64,000 nt of DNA from an uncultured Pseudomonadota bacterium (GCA_903834465.1 CAILJB010000076.1:124001-188000); one strand, 5' to 3'. Positions 9,742 through 19,905 are shown, numbered from the stretch's first letter. The notes: a model not told the origin generated them from the letters alone. Translations and numbers: made by a program.

Positions 9742-11967
9742 TTACTTACTCGTGTGTGTAAATGCGCCATCCCAATTATCTTCTGGTGGTGTTTCACGAT
9801 AATGCTCAATGCGTTCCAAATAAATTTTATATAACTTATCGTCCGGTTTTAACTCGTGTAACTGATTAAATACAGCCTCGGATTTGTCCCACAGTTGATG
9901 ACGATAATCGACCAATGCCTGATGTACTAAATCCAAAAGCGTTTGTTGTTCTGGCGAAATTTCAGAAAGCTCGCCAATTGGTTCGTAAATCGTAATCGGT
10001 TTGTGTTTTCCTTTTACGCGCACGCGATCCAATTCTCGATAGGAAAATTCTGGTGCAGCGGCTTTGGTCGATTCACTGACAATCATTTTCACGCCATACT
10101 GTTTCGTTAGCCCTTCCAAGCGTGACCCTAAATTCACCGTATCACCCATAACCGTGTAAGCAATCCGGAATTGTGATCCCATGTTTCCGACAACCATCGG
10201 GCCAGTATTAACACCAATACCTAAATCAATTTCAGGCCAGTTTTTTGTTTTAAAGCGTTCGTTAATTGCGGGCAACGTTTGTATGACTGCCAATCCTGCC
10301 CTGACGGCTTCCGTTGCATGTTGTTCCATGTGCAGCGGTGCGCCCCAAAACGCCATAATCGCATCGCCAATATATTTATCAATCGTTCCTTTGTGATTAT
10401 GAATAGCGTGCGTGACTGGCGTGAGAATATCGTTAATTAAATCGCACAATTCTTGTGGCTCAAGACCTTCTGAAATGGTGGTAAAACCTCGCACGTCTGA
10501 GAAAAACACTGACATTTCGCGGTTTTCACCTTGCAGCGTAAATTCTTCATCGGTTTTACTCATTTCTTCGACTAATTCACTGGGAATATATTGCCCAAAA
10601 ATATTACCTAATTGTTTTTTCTTACGGCTTTCGAAGAAAAAACCAAAGAAAATTTGTAGACCGTAAAGTAATGAAAATAATAATAAAGGGGTTGCTAAAT
10701 GCGTATCTAAATTCTTTTCTGACCAACCATAAAAATTGAGCGCGATAATAATACTGGCTAAAACAATAAACACCGCCGCCGATGTCACCACGCCCAAACG
10801 GGGGAAAATTAGCATCGATAAAATGAGCAATACTACCAACTCAATCGATTCTACTGCGAGAATGTAAGTTGGACGCGATTTCACGGTTTGATCTAATAAA
10901 CCACTGAGAATATTGGCGTGAACTTCAACCCCCGCGTAAATATTTTGTACTGGTGTTGAGCGTAAATCGAGTAAACCGGCTGCCGACGTTCCGATAATGA
11001 CAATTTTATCTTTTAGTTCTGAAATATCCGCGACACCATTTAATACGTCCGTTGCTGAAATATATTTGAAACTCCCTTGTCGTCCACGAAAGGGTACTAA
11101 CAAATTACCGGCAGCATCTACAGGAACGTTAAAGCCGGATAATGAAATAGCTTCTAAACGACTGTCACCATAGTCTTCGCTGGTGATGAATTCAATTTCA
11201 GGCGACCCCATCAATTGACGCAAAAGTGATAACGACAAAGTGCTATAAATCTGATTCTTATATTGTGTTATCATCGGAAGGCGGCGATAAACACCGTCTT
11301 CATCAACGTTTGAATTATTTAAATAACCACCTAATTGTGTCGCCGATTGCAACTGCGCCAAATTACCGACATAACTACGCGCTTGAAACAACAAGGATAC
11401 AAAATCGCGCCCTTCAGCATGTGCCAATGGCTGAGGTAATACTCCAATTTCGTTATTATTTTCTTCGTGATGACTGAGAAAATAGCCCATCACCACAGGA
11501 CGATTTTGCAAACTTTTGGCAAATTTATCGTCATACGATAATTCGGGGCGTATTTTTTCTATCGCCGATAAAAACTTGCCGTCTTGCTGTAAATCCGTTT
11601 TTGCCAATTTCTCCAACGCATCAATGCCACCACTTGTGTCTGCTTCGGAGAACACAACGTCTAATCCCACCAATTTTGCGCCGTAATAGTCAAAAACCAT
11701 GTCCATTAAATAGGCTAATTTATCGCGCCGCCAAGGCCAATGCCCTTCCTGTGCCAAACTTTTTTCGTCAATATCCAAAATAACGATGCGGTCATCGATG
11801 GTATTTGGCATTGTGACGCGCAACCGTAAGTCATACAAAATATTTTCAACGCGCTGCATGGTTGGAATTTGCATCCATCCAGCGGTATGCGCTAAAAAAA
11901 TAACAGTTAAAACAATACTCAATAACCAGTGATAGCCTTTCAGCCATTTACTACTTAATAATTTCAT
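9742..11967 (-). CDS. CHASE2-domain class III adenylate/guanylate cyclase
   Basis: A membrane-bound nucleotide cyclase of 741 residues. One N-terminal transmembrane helix leads to a periplasmic CHASE2 sensor domain (about 30-345; RIVILDIDEKSL and VGLDVVFSE are typical). Three transmembrane helices follow (about 365-450), then a class III cyclase domain (about 480-660). Metal-binding Asp residues sit in FFSDVRGFTT (near 487) and YIGDAIMAFWGAP (near 530); TVMGDTVNLGSRLEG carries the transition-state Asn and Arg. The Lys before YIGD suggests ATP as substrate, but cGMP synthesis is not excluded. Its ATG overlaps the stop of the HD-GYP gene by 4 nt, so the two are translationally coupled. Confidence 0.92.
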   Translation of the reverse strand: MKLLSSKWLKGYHWLLSIVLTVIFLAHTAGWMQIPTMQRVENILYDLRLRVTMPNTIDDRIVILDIDEKSLAQEGHWPWRRDKLAYLMDMVFDYYGAKLVGLDVVFSEADTSGGIDALEKLAKTDLQQDGKFLSAIEKIRPELSYDDKFAKSLQNRPVVMGYFLSHHEENNNEIGVLPQPLAHAEGRDFVSLLFQARSYVGNLAQLQSATQLGGYLNNSNVDEDGVYRRLPMITQYKNQIYSTLSLSLLRQLMGSPEIEFITSEDYGDSRLEAISLSGFNVPVDAAGNLLVPFRGRQGSFKYISATDVLNGVADISELKDKIVIIGTSAAGLLDLRSTPVQNIYAGVEVHANILSGLLDQTVKSRPTYILAVESIELVVLLILSMLIFPRLGVVTSAAVFIVLASIIIALNFYGWSEKNLDTHLATPLLLFSLLYGLQIFFGFFFESRKKKQLGNIFGQYIPSELVEEMSKTDEEFTLQGENREMSVFFSDVRGFTTISEGLEPQELCDLINDILTPVTHAIHNHKGTIDKYIGDAIMAFWGAPLHMEQHATEAVRAGLAVIQTLPAINERFKTKNWPEIDLGIGVNTGPMVVGNMGSQFRIAYTVMGDTVNLGSRLEGLTKQYGVKMIVSESTKAAAPEFSYRELDRVRVKGKHKPITIYEPIGELSEISPEQQTLLDLVHQALVDYRHQLWDKSEAVFNQLHELKPDDKLYKIYLERIEHYRETPPEDNWDGAFTHTSK

Positions 11968-13583
11968 ATATCAACTTGTTCGGGCGTTAAAAATTTTTCT
12001 GCATATTTTTTGGGAATGTCATGAGCAATAAATGCGTCGTACAAATCAGGGTCAATATGACCTTCTTCTTTCATTTTGCCCAAAATAAAGAGGGCTTCCG
12101 AAATCTTTTTACCAGGTTTATAAGGACGATCCGAAGCGGTTAATGCTTCAAAAACATCGGCAATTGCCATCGCCCGCGCTTGAATGGGCATTTCTTCGCG
12201 CGTTAAACCTTTCGGATAACCTTTTCCATCCATGCGTTCATGATGTCCACCAGCGTAGGCGGTCACATTTTTCAAATGTTTTGGCCATTTAATCGCACTG
12301 AGCATCGAAATGGAGACACTGACGTGATTGTTAATAATTTTACGTTCGGCTTCAGTGAGCGTACCACGCGCGATACTGAGATTATGTAATTCATTACCGC
12401 TCAATAACGGCAACGTTTCGCCATTTAACTGCCAAGTAATTTCTTGCAAACTATTAAGGCGACGTAATTTATCTTCCGACATAAATTCGCCGCCAGTGTT
12501 ACAGGTTTTAATAAATTCAAATTCATCTTTGAGAAAATCGAGATTACTTTTTAAACCATATTCTAAAATAACGTCTGGTAACTCTTGCCCAGCTTTTAAG
12601 GCTTCGACTTGTCGTTTAAGCATCGCAATTTCAGCATCACGTTTTAATACCTCAAAACGTGCTTCGATAAGGTGAATTCGATCAAAAATCGTTTCCAATT
12701 TAGTGGCTTTATCAACAACCGCTTCAGGCGTAGTGATTTTTCCGCAATCGTGTAATAAACCGGCAATGCGTAATTCATAACGATCATCATCGTTCAATGT
12801 AAAATCTTTAAGATAACCTTCTGCTGTTTCATGGGCGGCATCGGCAATCATCATCGTAAGTTCGGGTACGCGCCGACAGTGACCACCGTTGTAAGGGGAT
12901 TTTTCGTCAAGCGCGTTAGCAATCAACATAATCATTGACTCAAACATATCGCCTAAATCGATAATCAATTGTTGTTTTGTCAATACTGTTGCCGCTTGAG
13001 AGGCGAGTGATTCACAAAAACGTTGTGCAACCGAATCGAAAGGAATGACTTTTTCTGTATGCGGATCAATGGCGTTAATCAGTTGCAGCATTCCCACCGT
13101 TTCGTATTGGTGATTTTTGAGCGGGACGGTTAAAAAGGAGGTTGAGCGGTAATGGTTTTTTTCATCAAACATCTTTGTACCACGAAAATCAAACCCTTCG
13201 GCGTTATAAGCATCTTCGATATTGAGCGTTTGATCTTTATGATAAGAATAGCTGACAACATTTTTTAAATTGGGTTCACCATCTTCGCCATATAATGGCA
13301 CTGTTGGCAAGTTAATGGCGTTTTTACCACTACCGTTGAGATGAATGCCTAAACTGCCTGAATGAATAATCTCAATTTTGATTGCATCGCCTTCAATCAT
13401 GTAAATTGTGCCACCATCCGCATTTGTCAAAGAAATGGCACCCACCAAAATCTTTTCCAATAATTCGGTAGTATTGTGTTCTGAAGATAATGCAACGCCA
13501 ATGTCGGTCAGTTTTTCAAACTGGCTTACAATGTGCTTCATTTCCAGATAATGTTGCTGATTGAGTTCGGTGAGTTTTGTCAT
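11964..13583 (-). CDS. GAF--HD-GYP c-di-GMP phosphodiesterase
   Basis: 539 residues from ATG 13583. A GAF domain (about 25-200; LVGAISLTNADGGTIYMI) precedes an HD-GYP domain with LLHDCGK (near 275) and HHERMDGKGYPKG (near 446). The interval between the HD pair and the HHE..GYP site is about 170 residues, against about 55 in the HD-GYP regulator at the window start. A helical insertion of roughly 115 residues (KRDAEIAMLKRQVEALKAG region) therefore splits the catalytic fold. I recall such inserts in other GAF/HD-GYP proteins. The frame is open upstream to 13745, but that segment does not look protein-like. It is the first gene of an operon with the CHASE2 cyclase. Confidence 0.88.
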   Translation of the reverse strand: MTKLTELNQQHYLEMKHIVSQFEKLTDIGVALSSEHNTTELLEKILVGAISLTNADGGTIYMIEGDAIKIEIIHSGSLGIHLNGSGKNAINLPTVPLYGEDGEPNLKNVVSYSYHKDQTLNIEDAYNAEGFDFRGTKMFDEKNHYRSTSFLTVPLKNHQYETVGMLQLINAIDPHTEKVIPFDSVAQRFCESLASQAATVLTKQQLIIDLGDMFESMIMLIANALDEKSPYNGGHCRRVPELTMMIADAAHETAEGYLKDFTLNDDDRYELRIAGLLHDCGKITTPEAVVDKATKLETIFDRIHLIEARFEVLKRDAEIAMLKRQVEALKAGQELPDVILEYGLKSNLDFLKDEFEFIKTCNTGGEFMSEDKLRRLNSLQEITWQLNGETLPLLSGNELHNLSIARGTLTEAERKIINNHVSVSISMLSAIKWPKHLKNVTAYAGGHHERMDGKGYPKGLTREEMPIQARAMAIADVFEALTASDRPYKPGKKISEALFILGKMKEEGHIDPDLYDAFIAHDIPKKYAEKFLTPEQVDI

Positions 13584-13911
13584 GGTAGCTGGCGAGTCAG
13601 TTGAGTGATTCAATATAAAAGCGAAAAAAGAGACGTACCTACAGTGAAAATCCAAGTGGTTTAATAGTAGCACTCTACGTTGATTTTTTACATAAACGTC
13701 AATCATTACATGAGTAGTTATCGTTACGTCATTGTGGCGATTCAACGTATAATTTTTTAAATTTTTAAAAATTAGTTTTTCTGCCGATTAACTGGCAAGT
13801 CTATATCACGTTTAATGACATAGATAAAATTTTTTGCAGTACCTTACGATGGCGGCTATATCATGTTTCATAGCGCACAGTATTTTAATTACACAAGCAC
13901 ACGAGAAAACA
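13584..13911. other. Divergent intergenic region between HD-GYP gene and motA
   Basis: 328 nt, strongly AT-rich, with the promoters of the divergent transcription units on either side. It holds an AT block around 13751-13780 (runs of T and A). A flagellar-type -10 (GCCGATTA, 13783-13790) has no properly spaced -35. I see no RNA gene, repeat or confident promoter. The frame upstream of motA is open to 13834, but it lacks MotA-like sequence. Confidence 0.6.
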
Positions 13912-14763
13912 ATGTTAGTTATTATTGGATATATATTAGTTTGTAGCGCACTGATGGGTGGATATATCGGTGGCGGCGGTCATCCAGCGATTTTATTTCA
14001 ACCATTTGAATATATTATTATTGTAGGTGCGGCTCTTGGCGCGTTGATTGTTGCGAATCCATTATCATTAGTGAAATTATCGATTGCCAAAGCTACGGCA
14101 ACGATGAAGCCAGAACCTTACAGTAAAGAATTTTATTTGGAATTACTAATGTGCTTTTATATGTTAACCAATAAAACCCGTAAGGAAGGTTTGCTTTCAT
14201 TAGAGGATTTGATTGAAAATCCTGACAGTAACCCCGCCATTTTTACTGAAAAACTCGTTGCTGATCATCATTTACTAGACTTCATTTGTGATAATTTACG
14301 ATTGATTGTGACAGGCGTTGAGGTTCATCAGTTGGAAGAATTGATGGATCAAGTTTTAGAAACACATCATGAAGATGAACACGCCCCTGTAAAAGCGATT
14401 CAAACGATGGCAGACGGATTACCTGCATTTGGTATTGTTGCCGCGGTTATGGGGGTGGTACATACGATGGAACTTGTTGGTGCGCCACCTGCTGTTATGG
14501 GTAAAGCGATTGCGGCGGCATTGGTAGGAACATTTATTGGTATTTTGCTCGCATACGGTTTTATCGGGCCTGTTGGCGCGTTAATGTCTACTCGTGCAGA
14601 AATGACGGGAAATATTTTCAAATGCGCGCAAAAAGGCTTGTTATGCTGCGCGAAAGGGGTTTCACCTGCAATGACAGCCGAATATATGCGAGCAATGATT
14701 TCTTCGGAAAAACGCCCTAGTTTTAAAGAACTTGACGATTTATTACGCAGCAATAAAGGGTAA
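13912..14763 (+). CDS. motA: Flagellar motor stator protein MotA
   Basis: Proton-channel stator subunit in the inner membrane. 283 residues from ATG 13912 (MLVIIGYILV...), matching the E. coli MotA N-terminus. Four membrane helices are visible: residues about 2-18, 34-53, and the pair in the ADGLPAFGIVAAVMGVVHTM and GKAIAAALVGTFIGILLAYG regions. The conserved loop Pro-Gly-type motif appears as IGPVGALMS. GAGA lies a few nt upstream. An in-frame ATG at 13834 would add 26 residues unlike MotA. motB follows 8 nt downstream. No other flagellar genes are in the window, and a gliding organism could use it for another motor. Confidence 0.93.
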   Translation: MLVIIGYILVCSALMGGYIGGGGHPAILFQPFEYIIIVGAALGALIVANPLSLVKLSIAKATATMKPEPYSKEFYLELLMCFYMLTNKTRKEGLLSLEDLIENPDSNPAIFTEKLVADHHLLDFICDNLRLIVTGVEVHQLEELMDQVLETHHEDEHAPVKAIQTMADGLPAFGIVAAVMGVVHTMELVGAPPAVMGKAIAAALVGTFIGILLAYGFIGPVGALMSTRAEMTGNIFKCAQKGLLCCAKGVSPAMTAEYMRAMISSEKRPSFKELDDLLRSNKG

Positions 14764-14771
14764 TCGCAGTC

Positions 14772-15647
14772 ATGGCGGAACAACAACAACCCATTGTTAT
14801 CAAAAAAGTCAAAAAAGGTGGTCACGCGCATCATGGGGGCGCGTGGAAACTCGCTTATGCGGATTTTGTGACCGCGATGATGGCGTTCTTTTTGCTGATG
14901 TGGTTACTCGGTTCAACCGACGAAACCACACGCAAAGGGATTGCTGAATTTTTCGCTGATCCGTACAGAGTGTCAATGAGCGGTGGGAAAGCAGCAGCCG
15001 AACGAACGTCGATGATTGAAGGTGGCGGTACGGATATGGTTTCAAGCGAACCTGGGCAAGTCAAAAATGGTGAGACGATTGACGTGAATCAATCAACCGC
15101 CGAAGAGATTGAAAAAAAGGCTGATGAAATCGAAAAGGAAAGACTGGAAAATCTGAAAGATAAGATTCAGACTAAACTTAACGAAACGCCAGAATTGAAT
15201 GAGTTTAAAGATCAAATCAAACTGGAAATTACATCTGAAGGGTTGCGTATTTTGATTGTTGACGATCAAAAACGTCCGATGTATAAACTTGCCAGCGCAC
15301 AAACAGAGCCGCATATTCGTGTAATTTTACGCGCGTTAGCACCGGCAATTAACGAATTACCAAATCGTGTGAGTTTGAATGGTCATACAGACGCACTGCC
15401 TTTTCCTTCAAATCAAAAAGGTTATACCAATTGGGAATTGTCTAGCGATCGAGCGAATGCGGCGCGTTATGAATTAACAGAAGGTGGTTTGGAAGAAAAT
15501 AAAATTTTGCGGGTAATTGGTTTGTCTTCGAGTATTCCTTATAGCCCGACAACGAATCCATTGGATCCGATGAATCGACGGATTTCAATTATCGTGATGA
15601 ACAAAAAAACTGAACAACAAATTTTGCAAGGTAGTAGCGCGGAATAG
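14772..15647 (+). CDS. motB: Flagellar motor stator protein MotB
   Basis: Peptidoglycan-anchoring stator partner of MotA. 291 residues: a basic, His-rich N-terminus (KKVKKGGHAHHGGAWK), one membrane helix with the proton-binding Asp31 (YADFVTAMMAFFLLMWLLGS), a charged coiled linker (about 95-145), and an OmpA-like domain. The latter carries the peptidoglycan-binding signature LNGHTDALPF and the NRRISIIV end. All essential residues are present. It is co-transcribed with motA and followed by a strong intrinsic terminator. Confidence 0.95.
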   Translation: MAEQQQPIVIKKVKKGGHAHHGGAWKLAYADFVTAMMAFFLLMWLLGSTDETTRKGIAEFFADPYRVSMSGGKAAAERTSMIEGGGTDMVSSEPGQVKNGETIDVNQSTAEEIEKKADEIEKERLENLKDKIQTKLNETPELNEFKDQIKLEITSEGLRILIVDDQKRPMYKLASAQTEPHIRVILRALAPAINELPNRVSLNGHTDALPFPSNQKGYTNWELSSDRANAARYELTEGGLEENKILRVIGLSSSIPYSPTTNPLDPMNRRISIIVMNKKTEQQILQGSSAE

Positions 15648-15679
15648 CTCGTTAGTTTGCGTTTCTAAGGAAATGATTT

Positions 15680-15715
15680 GCCCAACCAGTTTAATTTGGT
15701 TGGGCGTTTTTTTTT
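15680..15715 (+). terminator. Intrinsic terminator after motAB
   Basis: Perfect 9-bp stem GCCCAACCA (15680-15688) / TGGTTGGGC (15697-15705) with an 8-nt loop, followed by nine T residues (15707-15715). It ends at the stop codon of convergent pyrE, so the T-run overlaps that gene's end. Confidence 0.93.
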
Positions 15716-16352
15716 AAATACCGTAACGTGCTTGATAGATTTGAATAGCGGTTAATTGCGAGGTTTCCCCCGTTGTTTTGAGGTAATCGATAATATTACT
15801 TAAACTAATAATAGCGGTCACTGGCAATGCGAAACGTTCGGTTACTTCTTGAATTGCCGAAATTTCGCCTAATCCTTTTTCTTGACGATCTAAAGCAATT
15901 AAAACAGCAGCTGGCGTAGCGTTAGCAGCGCGGATGATTTCAACCGATTCACGCACAGATGTTCCGGCGGTAATAACATCGTCAATGATTAACACTCTGC
16001 CTGTCAACGGCGCACCGACCAATAAACCGCCTTCACCGTGATCTTTCGCTTCTTTGCGATTAAACGCAATTGGCATATCGTCGCCCGTTAATGTTGCATA
16101 AGCTATCGCTGTTGCAACGGCTAAGGGAATACCTTTGTACGCTGGGCCATAAAAAATATCGACGTTAATACCCGATGCAATCAGGGCTTGTGCATAAAAT
16201 TCGCCCAATTTTTGTAATTGTGCGCCCGTGTTAAATAAGCCACTGTTAAAAAAATATGGGCTAACACGTCCCGATTTCAATTCAAATTCGCCAAATTTCA
16301 ATACGCCACAATCCAGCGCGTAACGAATAAAATCGTGTTGATAAGTAAGCAT
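15714..16352 (-). CDS. pyrE: Orotate phosphoribosyltransferase
   Basis: Converts orotate and PRPP to orotidine monophosphate in pyrimidine synthesis. 212 residues. The PRPP-binding signature is [17 protein letters not shown], and the catalytic Lys-rich loop is [13 protein letters not shown]; both are intact. The N-terminal [20 protein letters not shown] is typical of proteobacterial PyrE. ATG 16352 has GGAG about 11 nt upstream. It follows hemW on the same strand with a 32-nt gap. Confidence 0.96.
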   Translation of the reverse strand: MLTYQHDFIRYALDCGVLKFGEFELKSGRVSPYFFNSGLFNTGAQLQKLGEFYAQALIASGINVDIFYGPAYKGIPLAVATAIAYATLTGDDMPIAFNRKEAKDHGEGGLLVGAPLTGRVLIIDDVITAGTSVRESVEIIRAANATPAAVLIALDRQEKGLGEISAIQEVTERFALPVTAIISLSNIIDYLKTTGETSQLTAIQIYQARYGI

Positions 16353-16384
16353 TTTAAGACTATCTCCATTAAAAAAGTTAAAAA

Positions 16385-17518
16385 TTACGGTACAAATTTC
16401 TGTAAAACATTATCCAAAAAGTTCCAGCCGTGGTCAGTGCAACGATAAATATTTTCGCATTTTTCAAGCAATCCCGTTTTCACACAATCACTCAATGCCG
16501 GTTCAAGCGTTGTCGCATCCAAACCTGTTGCGATTTGATAATACGCGAGCGTGAAACCTTGTTTTAAACGCAATTGGTTCATTAAAAATTCGAGTGGTAA
16601 CTCCGACAGTTCAATCTCATTTTCAATAAAATCGTTTGGCTGTGCGTAACATTCGGGATGTTTATTTTTTTGTGTGCGGATAATATTCTGGGGCAATGTT
16701 AAACTCAATTTCCCGTGTGCGCCTGCGCCGATGCCTAAATAATCACCAAACTGCCAATAATTCAAATTATGCCGACATTGTTTTCCAGTCAAACTGTACG
16801 CTGACACTTCATATTGCGCGTAACCGTTTTCAGCTAAAATTTGTTGGCAATGCTGTTGCGTTTTAAAAATCAATTCATCGGACGGTAAAACGGGCGGATA
16901 ACGGTGAAAATAAGTATTAGGTTCGAGCGTCAATTGATAAAATGATAAATGTGTTGGTTGCAAAGCAATCGCAGTGCGAATATCGTGTTCACTATGGGTG
17001 ACTGTTGATTTTGGCAGTCCAAACATTAAATCCAAATTGAAATTATCAAAACCAACTTGTCGCGCCATTTCGGCAGCGGCAATCGCTTCTTTCCCCGAAT
17101 GCACACGCCCTAATTCTGTTAACAAATTATCATCAAACGTCTGCACACCAATCGATAATCGATTGATACCAATGGTTTTAAACTCTGCAAACTTTTGATA
17201 TTCAAACGTGCTGGGATTGGCTTCAAGGGTGATTTCGATATTGTCTACGAAACGCAATTGCGCTTCAATGCCACGCAATAATCGGTTAAGTGCGTCGGGC
17301 GAAAATAAACTCGGCGTACCGCCACCAATAAAAATACTGTGTAATGGGCGAGTGATGTCATAGCGTTCTATATCTTGCGCCAAATCGGCAAGTAAACTGT
17401 CAATGTAATGCGTTTCAGGAAGTTGGTCTTTGATGGCGTGCGAATTAAAATCGCAATAGGGGCATTTTTTCAAACACCAAGGAATATGAATGTATAAACT
17501 CAGGGGCAGCAAGGACAA
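16385..17518 (-). CDS. hemW: Radical SAM heme chaperone HemW
   Basis: 377 residues, CPO-III-like radical SAM protein. The cluster motif CxxxCxYC ([13 protein letters not shown]) is followed by the family's [30 protein letters not shown] and [11 protein letters not shown]. It lacks the N-terminal extension of true HemN, so heme trafficking (HemW) fits better than coproporphyrinogen oxidation. The only reasonable in-frame start is TTG at 17518: an in-frame stop lies 18 nt upstream and no ATG precedes the cluster motif. It is divergent from the two-component regulator. Confidence 0.9.
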   Translation of the reverse strand: MSLLPLSLYIHIPWCLKKCPYCDFNSHAIKDQLPETHYIDSLLADLAQDIERYDITRPLHSIFIGGGTPSLFSPDALNRLLRGIEAQLRFVDNIEITLEANPSTFEYQKFAEFKTIGINRLSIGVQTFDDNLLTELGRVHSGKEAIAAAEMARQVGFDNFNLDLMFGLPKSTVTHSEHDIRTAIALQPTHLSFYQLTLEPNTYFHRYPPVLPSDELIFKTQQHCQQILAENGYAQYEVSAYSLTGKQCRHNLNYWQFGDYLGIGAGAHGKLSLTLPQNIIRTQKNKHPECYAQPNDFIENEIELSELPLEFLMNQLRLKQGFTLAYYQIATGLDATTLEPALSDCVKTGLLEKCENIYRCTDHGWNFLDNVLQKFVP

Positions 17519-17575
17519 ATCATCGTGGTAGGTTTAGAATGGCGGCGAGTGTAACACAAAACATAGCGAGGATTT

Positions 17576-18244
17576 ATGCGACTGTTATTGGTTGAAGACG
17601 ATGAAATATTGGGTGATGGCTTGGCGGCAGGTTTAACGATGGAAGGCTACGCGGTCGATTGGTTGACGAATGGTAAATTAGCCGATGAAGCCTTAAAAAC
17701 AAATAGTTATGAATTGGTGGTGCTGGATTTAAATTTACCAGATATGGACGGAATTAGTATTTTACGCGCTTTGCGAAGCCGTAAAAATGAAACGCCAGTG
17801 TTAGTGCTAACGGCAAAAGATACCATCCCTGACCGAATTTTAGGATTAGACAGCGGTGCGGATGATTTTGTGATTAAACCGTTTGATTTAAACGAAGTGT
17901 GTGCCAGATTGCGAGCGTTAGCGCGACGTAATGAAGGACGTAGCGCACCGACGATTGAACATAACGGTATTGTGCTGGATCCAGCCTCGCATCACGTCAC
18001 CTTTCATGGCGAAAAAGTCGAGTTATCGCAAAAAGAATTTGAAATTTTGAGTTTTCTAATGAGTAATATTGGACGAGTCATTTCACGCGCACGACTGGAA
18101 GAGAGTTTATATTCGTGGAATTCTGACGTAGAAAGTAATACGGTCGAGGTTCACATTCATCATTTACGAAAAAAACTGGATACGCGCGTGATTCGTACGG
18201 TGCGTGGTGTGGGTTATATCATTGATATGGATGATGATTTATGA
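17576..18244 (+). CDS. OmpR-family response regulator (QseB/PmrA-like)
   Basis: 222 residues. REC domain with acidic pair EDD near residues 7-9, phospho-acceptor Asp in VVLDLNLPD and Lys in FVIKPFD. The winged-helix DNA-binding domain follows (about 125-220; VELSQKEFEILSFLM, VEVHIHHLRKKL, IRTVRGVGYII). GAGGA sits 4 nt before the ATG. It overlaps the downstream kinase by 4 nt (ATGA), so the two form a cognate pair. Target genes are unknown; the RTX protease just downstream is a candidate. Confidence 0.94.
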   Translation: MRLLLVEDDEILGDGLAAGLTMEGYAVDWLTNGKLADEALKTNSYELVVLDLNLPDMDGISILRALRSRKNETPVLVLTAKDTIPDRILGLDSGADDFVIKPFDLNEVCARLRALARRNEGRSAPTIEHNGIVLDPASHHVTFHGEKVELSQKEFEILSFLMSNIGRVISRARLEESLYSWNSDVESNTVEVHIHHLRKKLDTRVIRTVRGVGYIIDMDDDL

Positions 18245-19827
18245 ATTATTCGCTACGACGATTACTTTTGTTTAGTTTACTTAGCGCGTCAATGTGTATT
18301 TGGGGCGTGACAGCATTTTTAACCTATCAAGTAACGCGAAGCGAAGTCGCGAGTCTATTTGATGCCGAACTCGCGCAATCGGCGAAAGTGCTACACAGTT
18401 TTATTGAAAGTTTATTACGCGAAGGTTCACTATCGACACATTGGATGCAAACGCAAAACGATGAGCAATTACATGTTTATTCATTAGGGCGTAAACACGG
18501 AAAACAACGCGCTTTTCAATTACTTACCGATGATAACAATAATTTATTACGTTCTAAATCAGAACCAAATTTGTTGTTACACAGTTTTGACGAAAAAAAT
18601 CTGGATGACCAATTGTGGGGCGTATTTGATGATTTGTTACAAGCCAGCACGTTAGGGCATAAATACGAGCGCAAAATTGCGTTTCAACTTTGGTCAAAAA
18701 CTAACGGTGTTGTGTTGCATTCAGACAGTGCGCCGCTATTCGCATTGTCATCGGCAGATCATGGTTTTAGTGAAACTAATATCGATGGGCATTTGTGGCA
18801 TGTATTTAGTATTGCCAGCACAAATGGTGAATACATTATCCATGTTGGACAAAAAGAAGAAATTCGCTCTCAATTAACGGACGAAATTTCGTTGCAATTA
18901 GTGATGCAGTTTTTAGTAGGTTTACCAATTTTAGGGCTGGTGATTTGGTTTATTGTGGGGCGTGCGCTTGCCCCGTTAAACCGTTTGGAAATTGCACTTT
19001 CACGTCGTGAAGCGAGTTATTTAAAACCGTTATCTACAAGAAAATTACCCAACGAAATTGTACCGATTGTGCATGAAATCAACATTTTGTTTGGGCAGTT
19101 AGAAGAAGCCTTTAATCATGAACGCCAATTTACTGCCGATGCCGCGCATGAATTACGCACACCGCTTGCCGGTTTACTCACGCAAGCGCAAGTTGCCTTG
19201 CGTACCGCTGATGAAACGGTGCGAAATCAAGCTCTAAAACGCATTGAACAAGCTGTGCATCGCATGACCTATTTGGTGCAGCAATTATTAACGTTTTCAC
19301 GCATTGATTCCAATACCGAATATTTAGCAAAAGCTGTGACGCATATTGACCAAGAAATTGTGAAAATCATTACCGAACTCGATGCCGAAGCCTATAAAAA
19401 ACGCATCCACATTGAATTTATCGAAAATAAAATTGTGCCAATCATGGCAAATACTTTGCTCATAAATATTTTGGTGCGAAACGTGATTGATAACGCCATT
19501 AAATACACGCCGTCGCGCGGTAGCATTAAAGTCAGTTTAACGGGAACGGAAACGCAGTTACTTTTTTGCGTGGAAGATTCTGGACCTGGCATTGCGCCCG
19601 ATCAGTATGAAAACTCGCTCAAACGTTTTCATCGTTGCGTCGAAACGGCACATAGCGCACATGGTACAGGTTTAGGATTTTCAATTGTGCAACGCATTGC
19701 TGCTATTCATCACGCCGAATTGGCGTTAGGGCAATCTGAATTGGGCGGTTTAAAAGTAAAAGTTGCCTTCGTTCTACCAAGGCAAACCCCCATTAAAAAA
19801 CGTTCGCGTAAATTGAAGTTTTTTTAG
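18241..19827 (+). CDS. Sensor histidine kinase (QseC-like) with duplicated sensor segment
   Basis: 528 residues, inner membrane. TM1 about 8-30, periplasmic sensor about 31-215, TM2 about 220-240, HAMP, HisKA with phospho-acceptor His in DAAHELRTPLAGL, and HATPase with N box NVIDNAIKYTPSRG and G boxes VEDSGPGIAPDQ and GTGLGFSIVQ. The sensor contains an internal repeat. AFQL (91-94), LLRS (102-105) and N-LDDQLWGVF (120-129) recur as AFQL (147-150), VLHS (158-161) and N-IDGHLWHVF (180-189). QseC proteins usually carry this pattern once. It is encoded with its response regulator. Confidence 0.93.
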   Translation: MNYSLRRLLLFSLLSASMCIWGVTAFLTYQVTRSEVASLFDAELAQSAKVLHSFIESLLREGSLSTHWMQTQNDEQLHVYSLGRKHGKQRAFQLLTDDNNNLLRSKSEPNLLLHSFDEKNLDDQLWGVFDDLLQASTLGHKYERKIAFQLWSKTNGVVLHSDSAPLFALSSADHGFSETNIDGHLWHVFSIASTNGEYIIHVGQKEEIRSQLTDEISLQLVMQFLVGLPILGLVIWFIVGRALAPLNRLEIALSRREASYLKPLSTRKLPNEIVPIVHEINILFGQLEEAFNHERQFTADAAHELRTPLAGLLTQAQVALRTADETVRNQALKRIEQAVHRMTYLVQQLLTFSRIDSNTEYLAKAVTHIDQEIVKIITELDAEAYKKRIHIEFIENKIVPIMANTLLINILVRNVIDNAIKYTPSRGSIKVSLTGTETQLLFCVEDSGPGIAPDQYENSLKRFHRCVETAHSAHGTGLGFSIVQRIAAIHHAELALGQSELGGLKVKVAFVLPRQTPIKKRSRKLKFF

Positions 19828-19905
19828 GATGAAGAAAACTTGATAATGTGCGAAGTTAACGGCAATTAGATGCCAGATTTTTATTATACGAATTAGGTTA
19901 TGTTA

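Noticed and set aside
13766-13790. Flagellar sigma-28-like promoter before motA (TAAA ... GCCGATTA)
   Set aside because: The -10 is close to consensus but the nearest TAAA is 13 nt away instead of 15, within an AT-run where TAAA is expected by chance.
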